Source: Cryomorphaceae bacterium (lineage in GTDB: Bacteria; Bacteroidota; Bacteroidia; Flavobacteriales_D; Crocinitomicaceae). Taken from it: DNA of 62,519 bases. Both the position numbers and the translations under genes were made by a program. The DNA is taken from contig JAIXXP010000106.1 of NCBI GenBank assembly GCA_027490665.1, forward strand, positions 1 through 62,519, written 5' to 3'. Below are positions 1 to 6,794 of the stretch, piece by piece (the stretch's first letter is position 1; each line of letters opens with the position of its first letter). The notes beneath the pieces were generated by a model that saw nothing but the letters and a program-made list of their open reading frames with translations, ran no database searches and was not told the DNA's origin.

Positions 1-187
1 CTTGCCCCGAAAAAATCTCATCAGAAGCTGCTATTTTATGATCGCTTGTGTTTTTCTTTTCTGTTGAAGCCTTGGTTTTACTAGTTGAAATGATTTTACA
101 AGCTGTAAAGAAGCACATTATGAATGTGAAAATGAATATCCCTTTGGAAGTTCTGGAATTAAAAATCATTGTATATCTGATTGACAT
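1..187 (-). CDS. Partial lipoprotein, N-terminus only (runs off left edge)
   Basis: The first ATG reads leftward from 187 and the frame stays open to the window edge (about 62 codons). The N-terminus has a basic stretch, a hydrophobic core (IFIFTFIMCFF) and a lipobox ending FTAC, followed by a Ser/Thr/Lys-rich linker, so the product should be a lipid-anchored envelope protein. A second ATG at 169 is an equally good start. The gene lies 20 bp downstream of the lipoprotein gene ending at 208, on the same strand, so the two probably form one unit. The function is not recognisable from this fragment. Confidence 0.55.
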   Translation of the reverse strand, partial: MSIRYTMIFNSRTSKGIFIFTFIMCFFTACKIISTSKTKASTEKKNTSDHKIAASDEIFSGQ

Positions 188-207
188 TGAATAACTGAAA
201 TCATTAT

Positions 208-609
208 TTAATTTTCATTTTTTGCATGCTGCAAGGTATCTATGCTTATTTGTTGTTCATTGACAGTAAACCTTATTCTAGAATTTGATTCAAAAGCAAC
301 TTTTTTGTTTGGGTTACCGGTTTGATCAATCTCGTATTGCTTTTCTCTTTTGGTTGTGATGAATTGATTTTTGCCATCATAAACCACAACTTCTTTGCAA
401 TGATATCCAACATCGCTGCCACAACCACTCGCCAAGAGCACGGTTTGTAGTAATTCCCCATTCTTATCAAATAAAGCTCGAAAAGGCTTACTGCAGACCT
501 GTTGGGTCCGGTTCGCAGCTGCCTTCGTATGTGGAACAGCTTCTCCACAGCTAAAAAGCATGTAGATGCTCCCTAGGAGCTGCAATATAGTTGATGTCAA
601 AATTCTCAT
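208..609 (-). CDS. Small putative lipoprotein, unknown function
   Basis: This gene encodes 133 residues from the ATG at 609. The frame is open further upstream, but only from 609 does the protein begin with a lipoprotein signal: a hydrophobic segment and MLFSC with the acceptor cysteine at residue 21. The mature part has a cysteine pair (CGSDVGYHC) and a C-terminal half rich in Lys, Thr and Asn that looks beta-stranded. I recognise no family. It sits directly upstream of a second lipoprotein gene on the same strand and divergently from the secreted protein at 870, so it is part of a small envelope cluster of unknown role. Confidence 0.6.
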   Translation of the reverse strand: MRILTSTILQLLGSIYMLFSCGEAVPHTKAAANRTQQVCSKPFRALFDKNGELLQTVLLASGCGSDVGYHCKEVVVYDGKNQFITTKREKQYEIDQTGNPNKKVAFESNSRIRFTVNEQQISIDTLQHAKNEN

Positions 610-869
610 TTTAGTTCTCAAACAACAAAATTTCGCTTTCTTTTCTAATAAAGATATTGAAAACTTTGTAGATAGATTTACCAATAGTAAACTACTCTTT
701 GAACAATAATTTCGGACAATCAAACTACCGAGTAGAGCAATGCTTTACTAGAGACCACTCATTTACAGATTTTTGTAACCAACTCAAGTTTGTTTCATTC
801 ATTTCTCGGGTCCTAATTCTTCGCTAAGTTATTGTGGAGTTTTGTCCCTCACAAAAAATACCGATTCAA

Positions 870-1493
870 ATGAAAGGCTTGATAAAATACACTTGGATAT
901 TCTTGGTATGGAGTATTCACGCGTCTATTTACGCTCAAAAGATAGATTATTCCAATTTTGATAGCCGCCATGCATCTTTGGTGCTCTTTCAAAAATTGAA
1001 TGAATTTCGCGATACCATTACTCAAAATGGGTTAGGGAAAAGTCTTGATTCTTCATGGTCATTTTTAAAGGACAATCGTGAAATGCTACAGCTTAAATGG
1101 TCTGAACAGTTATACACAACTGTTGTAGTACCTAATACGATGGAAAATGTGAAGCAAAAAAAGTTGTTTCATGTGGATAGATCTGAGTGGTGGTCCGATA
1201 AAAAAAATCAATTTTTATTTTTAGACGAGGTGTATCCTACAAAAGATAAAGGCTTTCGTTTAACCCTTTCAGAAAACGGTGGCTATTCAACTTACAAATT
1301 TGAAACTTACCAACAAATGGCAGACCACATGATTATGTGCTGGGAGTCATCACATTCACACCGTTGTGCCCAACGCTCAATTCTGCACAACATGTATTTC
1401 TACGAGTTAGGGTACAAATCAAATACAATTGCCGCAACATGTGTGATGTATAGCGATAGCGTATTTTATTTCTTTGTTGACTTTGTGTATTGA
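870..1493 (+). CDS. Secreted protein, possibly CAP-like
   Basis: The 207-residue protein has a clear signal peptide (about residues 1-22, ending SIYAQ) when started at the ATG at 870; the in-frame GTG at 834 would bury that signal and was not chosen. The mature part begins with a helix of the form LVLFQKLNEFR and later has a Trp/Ser/His/Arg cluster (CWESSHSHRCAQRSI) followed by a G-Y motif and a hydrophobic strand. This order loosely recalls CAP/SCP secreted proteins, but the match is by eye and the usual HxG(H/E)xxN core is not present. Treat it as a secreted protein of unknown function. Confidence 0.6.
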   Translation: MKGLIKYTWIFLVWSIHASIYAQKIDYSNFDSRHASLVLFQKLNEFRDTITQNGLGKSLDSSWSFLKDNREMLQLKWSEQLYTTVVVPNTMENVKQKKLFHVDRSEWWSDKKNQFLFLDEVYPTKDKGFRLTLSENGGYSTYKFETYQQMADHMIMCWESSHSHRCAQRSILHNMYFYELGYKSNTIAATCVMYSDSVFYFFVDFVY

Positions 1494-1551
1494 GCGTAAA
1501 GGCTGACTTTTATTAGTGTTTGGAGGGGGTGGGGGAATTAGACCTACCGTC

Positions 1552-1593
1552 GAAAAAAGAGTAAACGGTAAAAAACGATAAAAGTACCGTTTA
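1552..1593 (-). terminator. Hairpin terminator of the fic gene
   Basis: Perfect 9-bp inverted repeat TAAACGGTA (1562-1570) and TACCGTTTA (1585-1593) with a 14-nt loop. Read leftward it is followed by a T-rich tract (CTCTTTTTT). It lies 19 bp past the stop of the leftward Fic gene and also separates it from the rightward gene ending at 1493. Confidence 0.6.
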
Positions 1594-1611
1594 TGTGATT
1601 TTAAAAAGAAA

Positions 1612-3186
1612 TCAACTTAATTTGTTCAGGAAGTTCTTTGCGAATTCCTCCTCTATTTTTCTGACTTCTTCCTCATTCAATTCTTTAAACTCATTCAGTC
1701 TAGCACGCTTGGAGAGTTGACCATTGCCCTTTTCAAGGAACTGTACCAAAAGTCCTATTAGTGAATCTGGCATATCAAATTGAGAATCGATGTATTGCTT
1801 GAAAGCATCGTATGCATTCAAGTAGTTTACCTCCTCAGGAATGATCCTATTCAATGTGTCTTTTACGCATTCAAACAAGAATTCAGCATGAGGAGTTAAA
1901 TCCATGTATCTATAAAAATCAATGGTGTCATTTAGAACCTCAATATTATGGTCTGGAGTCTCTTTCCATTCTATAAAATCCAGCAGCGGTCTTGAATTTC
2001 CTTCCAGTACTTGTTGGTATTCACTCAAATGATCTAGAATGGAGGCTGAAACAGGGAAAATAAAGCCTTGCTGTGAAAAATCTTTAAGCGCCAGAAGGTG
2101 ATGAATGATGTAGCGATGTATTCTTCCATTACCATCTACAAAGGGGTGGATGTACACAAACCCAAATGCAATTTTAGTTGCAGCAACAACCGCATCTATT
2201 GGGTCTTTGGTTAGTAGTTGACTTGTCTCAATTAGACCATTCATTAAGCGTTTAAGATCTTCTGGTTTTGCAGATATATGATTTGGCAGCGGCTCTCCGC
2301 TAAAGCGATCATGCTCTCCAACAAATCCTCCTGACGTTCTGAGTCCCAACTTCAAGAATCGTTCGTTTTCAATTACGAGTTGTTGTAGTCGACACAATTC
2401 ATCAATCGAAAGTTCGCGAATACCCGCCTGACCTATCGTTTGCCCCCAACGGGCTGCTCTTTTACTTTTAGGGCTTTCACCTTCAATTGAAAACGATGCC
2501 TTTGAATCCTTGAGTAATAAAAAAGAAGATGCACGTAAAAGTAGTTCTTTGCGAAAGCCCTTCAGGTAATCCGCTCGTTTCGAGGAGAAATTCTCCTTTA
2601 CAAATTGTTCCAATCTTTCCGTTCTGTGAACCAAAGGACAGAAATCAATCGTGCCTGGAAGGTTGTTGAACACCATGTGTCTAGGTGACCGTATACCGCT
2701 ACCACTGAATTGTAGCTTAGGATCAACAGCCAAAACGTAACTCTTCTTATTTAGATCATTAATACCCGGGAGTTCTTTGCCAATAAGCCATTCTATTAAA
2801 AACCAAATTCTTCTCGAATATTGGCCTGAAGGTTCTATCGATACCAGTTCAGTTAATTGTTCCAAATTGTAATGTGAGGTTAGTTTGCTAAAGAACAGTA
2901 AATTTACCCCCTCATATTTCAGAGCGAATACCAAGTGGTTGTAAAGTGCGTTGATTTCATCCAGCGAAGCATTGTCATCTGGTGCGTAGACTTTAGGGAA
3001 GAGAAAAAATTCATCACTGACCTTTTTCTTTGATCCAGCTGTGATCAAGGCAATCCGTCTTGGAATAGGTATTGGAAGCCCTATTTTTTGAATGACGGCT
3101 GCATAACCAACAACAAATTCGTGTTCAGGTAACTTACGTCCCGCAAAATTGGGTGCGAATTGAGAAAAATGAGCGCTTTGAGTCAT
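1612..3186 (-). CDS. Fic family protein (AMPylator), class II type
   Basis: This is a 524-residue Fic-domain protein. The active-site motif HPFVDGNGRIHR is at residues 347-358, with catalytic His347 and the intact phosphate-binding GNGR loop. This is the signature of enzymes that usually transfer AMP from ATP to target proteins. A copy of the inhibitory motif (S/T)xxxE(G/N) is present as SFSIEG (Ser231-Glu235-Gly236), upstream of the Fic core, which is the class II, N-terminally self-inhibited arrangement. Residues 1-220 form a large extension of unknown function and the C-terminal 130 residues are helical. There is no antitoxin-like neighbour; self-inhibition fits a stand-alone gene. Three phased GAGCGC repeats overlap its start. 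The target protein cannot be inferred. Confidence 0.9.
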   Translation of the reverse strand: MTQSAHFSQFAPNFAGRKLPEHEFVVGYAAVIQKIGLPIPIPRRIALITAGSKKKVSDEFFLFPKVYAPDDNASLDEINALYNHLVFALKYEGVNLLFFSKLTSHYNLEQLTELVSIEPSGQYSRRIWFLIEWLIGKELPGINDLNKKSYVLAVDPKLQFSGSGIRSPRHMVFNNLPGTIDFCPLVHRTERLEQFVKENFSSKRADYLKGFRKELLLRASSFLLLKDSKASFSIEGESPKSKRAARWGQTIGQAGIRELSIDELCRLQQLVIENERFLKLGLRTSGGFVGEHDRFSGEPLPNHISAKPEDLKRLMNGLIETSQLLTKDPIDAVVAATKIAFGFVYIHPFVDGNGRIHRYIIHHLLALKDFSQQGFIFPVSASILDHLSEYQQVLEGNSRPLLDFIEWKETPDHNIEVLNDTIDFYRYMDLTPHAEFLFECVKDTLNRIIPEEVNYLNAYDAFKQYIDSQFDMPDSLIGLLVQFLEKGNGQLSKRARLNEFKELNEEEVRKIEEEFAKNFLNKLS

Positions 3187-3239
3187 TTAAATTAAATAAT
3201 GAGCGCATTTTGAATAATATATTTAAAATTGAGCGCAAT
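3168..3239. repeat. Three phased GAGCGC repeats at the fic start (possible operator)
   Basis: GAGCGC occurs at 3171-3176, 3201-3206 and 3231-3236, exactly 30 bp apart each time, in a shared context close to A(A/T)TGAGCGC(N)TT. One copy lies inside codons 4-6 of the fic gene and two lie upstream of its ATG (3184-3186). On the fic strand the core is GCGCTCA followed by an A/T-rich run. Near-helical phasing and position suggest an operator for repression of fic; no regulator gene is adjacent. Confidence 0.5.
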
Positions 3240-3420
3240 TATTTCAAAAAGTTCTAACTTTTCATTTCCCCCATCAAACTCAATAAAATGAAAGGGATTA
3301 CGCTGACGCGTGTTCCCAATTTTTGGTTCAATCCAAGCATAGAACCCAAACTGCTGACGCAGTTCTCGTCTTTTTTGTTTTATCCGCAAGTCAAAATAAA
3401 TTTTGCTTGCTCCTAAAAAC

Positions 3421-3455
3421 AAAAAACCCGGCACTTACGTGCTGGGTTTCTTTTT
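3421..3455 (-). terminator. Strong hairpin terminator, orphan
   Basis: Ten-bp stem AACCCGGCAC (3425-3434) and GTGCTGGGTT (3439-3448), loop TTAC, one G-U pair. The T-tract is long on the leftward strand (TTTTTTGTTTTT) and shorter on the rightward strand, so it could work both ways. No gene now ends beside it; the tRNA 3'-like fragment at 3456 is the only adjacent candidate. Confidence 0.6.
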
Positions 3456-3473
3456 GTGACCCCTAGGGTCGAA
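3456..3473 (-). other. Possible tRNA 3'-end remnant (att scar)
   Basis: On the minus strand this reads TTCGACCCTAGGGGTCAC, which looks like the T-loop half and acceptor end of a tRNA. It is followed by a terminator exactly as the intact tRNA-Arg at 6642 is. The matching 5' parts of a tRNA are absent. Site-specific integration into tRNA genes typically leaves such 3' fragments. The fragment is short, so chance is not excluded. Confidence 0.25.
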
Positions 3474-3606
3474 AAATCTAACTTTTATGAGGACTTAGTG
3501 GGGGTGATTGATTTCAATGACAAACATCTTAAGGAACAATCATAACATGTTGGAACGAAATGAACTCAACATATCAAAAGCCACTTTAATCAGATATGAA
3601 TTATGT

Positions 3607-3614
3607 TATTTTTG
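3607..3614 (+). promoter_or_regulatory. Putative -7 box for the exonuclease gene
   Basis: TATTTTTG is a perfect TAnnTTTG box. It would give a leader of about 100 nt before the TTG start at 3724. No exact TTG is visible at the usual upstream distance, so the call rests on the -7 box alone. Confidence 0.3.
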
Positions 3615-3723
3615 TATTAGTTATACGTAAAAAACCTTCCGATATTCACCCAATTTGGTTATTTAAGTTTAGGTATGTAGCGCTTATAAGATAGTTATGT
3701 GAAATTTAAAAATTTAATTTACC

Positions 3724-5568
3724 TTGATAACTAACCAAGACTTAATAGAATGGGGCAAGAAATTGCTTGAAAAAGCCGAAAAGATACAACTTCATGAGGT
3801 TAACCATAAAAGTAAGGTGATTCAAATATTAGATAACTTAAGAGAAAAATTCAATATTTCCGGAAATAAAGAGGCAACAATTGAAGAAGTAGAATTTAGA
3901 TCTTATATGTTCAAGGGTTTTTGGCCTGGTCAAGAAGAGGTTAAATATTATTGGCTTAACTATATTTTAAATAATCTTTACAGTTATAAGAGCGAAACAT
4001 TTGAAGAATCAATAAGAAATATTATTGAGAATGAGAATTTGATCCATAATAAAAGAAGTGGGATAATTGAACTATATAATTCAAGCGATTTTTATGATAC
4101 TGGGGAATTTAAATTGGCATATCCTGGTGATAAAAAAAACTTAAATATTCTCGTGCCATATTCTCTAAATTATTATCAAGTTTACTTCGCAACTCAAATC
4201 ATAGAGAATTTGACCAAATCAAAGGTTAATAAAATATCATTTTGGTATTTCAAACATGATCCTTTTTTTTCGAATACGTGGCGTGAGGTAAGTATTGCTA
4301 TCGATGATGATGTTGACAAATATAAAAATCACCCATATATAACTAAAGATAAATTTTTAAGTATCAAACCTTCTTCTTTCGAAAATTGGTACGAAGAAAT
4401 TCCGGTGTTTCAAAATTATATTCAAGATGTGATTCAGGAAGATTTTGCCAATTGGCCGGAGTGCCCAACATGTGGAGAAAAAAATGATCTTTTTGACGGA
4501 AGACAAAAAATAGGTAGAGAATTATGGTTCTGTGAACAATGCGGCCATATGATTGACCGTTTTGGAAATTGCAATGAAGATAAATGTGAAACGTGTGAAA
4601 AAGCTAATCTGATTATCATCAATGAAGTCACAGAAGAAGAATTTGATTATCCTGAATGCAAAACATGCGGTGATGCTAATGATGTCAGTGATCCCGGGGG
4701 ATCTTATTGGTGGTGCTCACATTGTGAACACTCGATAGACCAGGACGGAGATTGTGTTTCAGATGAGTGTGAAACTTGTGTCAAAGAAAATGAATCAGTA
4801 GATATTTCCGAATCTATTGATAATGAAATTGATTTTCCTGAATGTAAAACATGCGGTGATGCTAATGATGTCAGTGATCCCGGAGGATCTTATTGGTGGT
4901 GTTCACATTGTGAACACTCGATAGACCAAGATGGAAATTGTGTTTCAGATGAGTGTGAAACTTGCGAAAAGGATCCCTTTATTGCTATGAGTGGTCCGTT
5001 TTATTTATTTTTTGATACTGAAACTACCGGAGTGCCAAGGGATTGGAAGGCACCAATAACAAAATTTGATAATTGGCCTAGGATTGTTCAACTTGCTTGG
5101 TTGATTTATGACAGTAATGGTACTCAAATTTTAAAAAATGATTTTATCATAAAACCAAGTGATTTTGAAATCCCAATTGAAGCATCTAATGTTCATGGAA
5201 TAACTACTGAATACGCCCTTGAACATGGAACTCCAATAGAAGATGTTTTATTAAAATTTGAAAAACATTGTGAGAAATCAAAATATTTAATTGCTCACAA
5301 TATTAATTTTGACTCGAAGGTTACAAGTTCTGAATATTTACGGATCCTTTCAAGAAATCCAATTTCCAAACTTGAGAAAATGTGTACTATGGAAGGTTCA
5401 ACGAACTACTGCAAAATACCGGGGAATTACGGGTACAAGTGGCCTAGGTTATCAGAGTTACATGTCAAATTATTTGGTGTCGATTTTGAAGGCGCTCATG
5501 ATGCTTTAGCTGATATAGAAGCTACTGCGAAGTGTTTTTGGGAGATGAGAAAATTAAAATTAATTTAA
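3724..5568 (+). CDS. DnaQ-like 3'-5' exonuclease with three tandem 7-Cys modules
   Basis: The 614-residue protein ends in a DEDDh exonuclease domain: ExoI FDTETTG (Asp431, Glu433), ExoII HNINFD (His525-Asp530) and ExoIII HDALAD (His592, Asp597). This is the fold of DNA polymerase III epsilon and other 3'-5' exonucleases. Before it lie three cysteine modules starting at Cys247, Cys312 and Cys374, each with the pattern CxxC-x15(or 19)-CxxC-x9-C-x4-CxxC, presumably zinc-binding. Modules two and three are almost identical in DNA. Residues 1-240 are charged and match nothing I know. The start is TTG at 3724, because a stop codon lies at 3715-3717 and the first in-frame ATG would remove about 45 residues. 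The gene is AT-richer than the core genes, which suggests transfer. A role in defence or repair is inference. Confidence 0.8.
   Translation: MITNQDLIEWGKKLLEKAEKIQLHEVNHKSKVIQILDNLREKFNISGNKEATIEEVEFRSYMFKGFWPGQEEVKYYWLNYILNNLYSYKSETFEESIRNIIENENLIHNKRSGIIELYNSSDFYDTGEFKLAYPGDKKNLNILVPYSLNYYQVYFATQIIENLTKSKVNKISFWYFKHDPFFSNTWREVSIAIDDDVDKYKNHPYITKDKFLSIKPSSFENWYEEIPVFQNYIQDVIQEDFANWPECPTCGEKNDLFDGRQKIGRELWFCEQCGHMIDRFGNCNEDKCETCEKANLIIINEVTEEEFDYPECKTCGDANDVSDPGGSYWWCSHCEHSIDQDGDCVSDECETCVKENESVDISESIDNEIDFPECKTCGDANDVSDPGGSYWWCSHCEHSIDQDGNCVSDECETCEKDPFIAMSGPFYLFFDTETTGVPRDWKAPITKFDNWPRIVQLAWLIYDSNGTQILKNDFIIKPSDFEIPIEASNVHGITTEYALEHGTPIEDVLLKFEKHCEKSKYLIAHNINFDSKVTSSEYLRILSRNPISKLEKMCTMEGSTNYCKIPGNYGYKWPRLSELHVKLFGVDFEGAHDALADIEATAKCFWEMRKLKLI
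4651..4779 (+). repeat. Direct repeat, copy 1, within the exonuclease gene
   Basis: This 129-bp unit recurs at 4837-4965 (offset 186 bp) with only a few, mostly third-position, differences. It encodes one 7-Cys module. The near-identity at DNA level points to a recent in-frame duplication or to gene conversion. Confidence 0.85.
4837..4965 (+). repeat. Direct repeat, copy 2, within the exonuclease gene
   Basis: Second copy of the unit at 4651-4779, encoding the third 7-Cys module immediately before the exonuclease domain. Confidence 0.85.
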
Positions 5569-5573
5569 CTTCA

Positions 5574-5680
5574 CATAACAGCGTGCCAAGCGCCATTTTT
5601 GCGAGTTGTAATGCTAATTTGTAAATTAGCAGTTGAAAGTTGTTGCAAAAAACAGGCGCCTGCACGCGGACCGTTAGCAA
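5574..5680 (+). repeat. attC-like folded recombination site
   Basis: Nested inverted repeats lie between two genes. TAAC (5576-5579) pairs with GTTA (5673-5676), GCGTGC (5581-5586) with GCACGC (5662-5667), and GCGCC (5590-5594) with GGCGC (5655-5659). The mismatched spacers are uneven (1 against 5 nt, and CAA against CT), and an inner 9-bp hairpin, TGCTAATTT with AAATTAGCA, sits in the loop at 5612-5631. Complementary outer arms bearing AAC and GTTA, with bulged bases on one arm, are the hallmarks of integron attC sites, which are recombined as folded single strands. No integrase is in the window. The HNH gene starts 19 bp after it. Confidence 0.6.
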
Positions 5681-5698
5681 CAATGCAAAAACAGACAG

Positions 5699-6427
5699 AT
5701 GAGAAATCCTAAATGGCATAGAGACGAAATAATTTTAGCCTTGGACTTATACTTTGACAAGGACCTAGGGCCAATGGACTCAGGTAACCCAAAAATTATT
5801 GCACTTTCTGAATTACTGAATAGACTGCCAATATTTGATTACAAGCCCGATCAACAAAAATTTCGCAACCCAAATGGGGTAACTCTTAAACTCTCAAATT
5901 TCAAAGCCTTAGATCCTAATTACACAGGAAAAGGTATGGAGGCATATAGCAAACTCGATAAGGAGGTATTTGAAGAGTTTAGCACAGAAATCAAACTTCT
6001 ACATCAAATCGCAAATGAGATAAAACAGATTTCAAATAATCCTGAATTATCCATTGAAGTTTCTAAAATTGAAAATGACGAAACAAGTGAATCGGATAGT
6101 GTTAAAGAAGGACAAGTATTATATAAATTACATAAAGTAAGGGAGCGTAACAGGAAAATAATTGAAGTAAAGAAGAAAAAGGTATTAAAAGAGAAGGGGG
6201 AATTAAAGTGCGAAGCTTGCGATTTTGACTTTGAAAAAACATATGGCGAATTAGGTAAAGGTTATATCGAATGTCATCATATTATTCCACTATCCAACTT
6301 TCAAGTTAACAAAGAAACAAAGCTAGACGACCTTGTTTTACTTTGTTCAAATTGCCATAGAATGATACATAAAGATTTAAGCATTACGACAATCAAAGAA
6401 TTTAAAGCGAAATTAAAAGCACTGTAG
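5699..6427 (+). CDS. HNH endonuclease, McrA-like
   Basis: The 242-residue protein has a C-terminal HNH domain. Cys171-xx-Cys174 and Cys216-xx-Cys219 form the structural zinc site, and the core CHHIIPLS carries His193 and His194, followed by LVLLCSNCHRMIH. This is the fold of McrA-type nucleases that cut modified or foreign DNA. Residues 1-110 match the N-terminal domain commonly linked to these nucleases in Bacteroidota (WHRDEIILALDLYF, then NPKIIALSELLN and KLSNFKALDP). No methyltransferase is adjacent, so it is not a classical restriction-modification pair. The gene lies between an attC-like site and a second AACAGC sequence, which suggests a mobile gene cassette. The substrate is unknown. 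Confidence 0.88.
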   Translation: MRNPKWHRDEIILALDLYFDKDLGPMDSGNPKIIALSELLNRLPIFDYKPDQQKFRNPNGVTLKLSNFKALDPNYTGKGMEAYSKLDKEVFEEFSTEIKLLHQIANEIKQISNNPELSIEVSKIENDETSESDSVKEGQVLYKLHKVRERNRKIIEVKKKKVLKEKGELKCEACDFDFEKTYGELGKGYIECHHIIPLSNFQVNKETKLDDLVLLCSNCHRMIHKDLSITTIKEFKAKLKAL

Positions 6428-6589
6428 CTAACAGCACCTACCCCAATGCGTGGTTTCGTACTTCGCAGACACAATAGAGGAAGCTGAATGATCAGTTCTC
6501 TGAATAAGGCTTAGTGTTTAAAGACCCCACCCTTCGAGTAGCTGCAAAACGTTCAATCAAGCATAACACTACACGATATGAACAGCTCA
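6428..6589 (+). other. Non-coding tail after the HNH gene, with a half attC-like arm
   Basis: CTAACAGC begins directly after the HNH stop codon, repeating the AACAGC that opens the attC-like site at 5574. I could not find a matching closing GTTAG arm before 6589, so if this was the right-hand site of a cassette it is degraded. No gene or other structure is visible here. Confidence 0.3.
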
Positions 6590-6636
6590 ACTAAAATAAA
6601 AAACGGAGATCCAATCAAAATTGATCAAATCTCCGC
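6590..6636 (-). terminator. Terminator of the tRNA-Arg gene
   Basis: Inverted repeat CGGAGAT (6604-6610) and ATCTCCG (6629-6635). Read leftward it is followed by TTTTTTATTTT. It begins 7 bp after the tRNA 3' end. Confidence 0.75.
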
Positions 6637-6641
6637 TTTAG

Positions 6642-6715
6642 TGACCCCGGAGGGATTCTAACCCCCAACCGCTGGAGCCGAAATCCAGTGCGCTATACAG
6701 TTGCGCCACGGAGCC
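6642..6715 (-). tRNA. tRNA-Arg (anticodon UCG)
   Basis: This 74-nt cloverleaf reads leftward from 6715. The acceptor stem is GGCTCCG with CGGGGTC (two G-U pairs) and discriminator A at 6642. The D stem is GCGC with GCGC, and the anticodon stem CTGGA/TCCAG carries loop TTTCGGC, giving anticodon TCG (arginine, CGN codons). The T stem is GGGGG with CCCTC. CCA is not encoded. Two loop bases are atypical: the D loop reads AACTGTATA, so position 19 is U instead of G, and the T loop reads TTAGAAT, so position 56 is A instead of C. The two changes together would keep a 19-56 pair. The 3' end faces the accessory stretch to the left. Confidence 0.93.
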
Positions 6716-6794
6716 AATTTCACCGGAGTGAGGCTGCAAAAATAGTGGTTTCAAGTGATAATTGCCTAAATTTACCTTGTTCAAATTGAAAACC

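Larger units (their letters stand above)
3187..3723. other. Non-coding gap between fic and the exonuclease gene
   Basis: This 537-bp gap holds two of the GAGCGC repeats, a hairpin terminator (3421-3455), a short tRNA 3'-end-like fragment (3456-3473) and a -7 promoter box (3607-3614). An 80-codon leftward frame crosses 3192-3434, but it runs through the terminator stem and resembles no known protein, so it is not called as a gene. Confidence 0.6.

Noticed and set aside
834..869. GTG start giving a 219-residue protein
   Set aside because: It places 12 polar residues before an otherwise ideal signal peptide starting at the ATG at 870.
3192..3434. 80-codon leftward open frame upstream of fic
   Set aside because: It runs through the GAGCGC repeats and the stem of a terminator, has no recognisable motif, and its composition resembles non-coding AT-rich DNA.
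5574..5680. Reading the attC-like element as an ordinary terminator
   Set aside because: There is no T-tract after the outer stem, the loop is long with its own hairpin, and the uneven bulges are not those of an intrinsic terminator.
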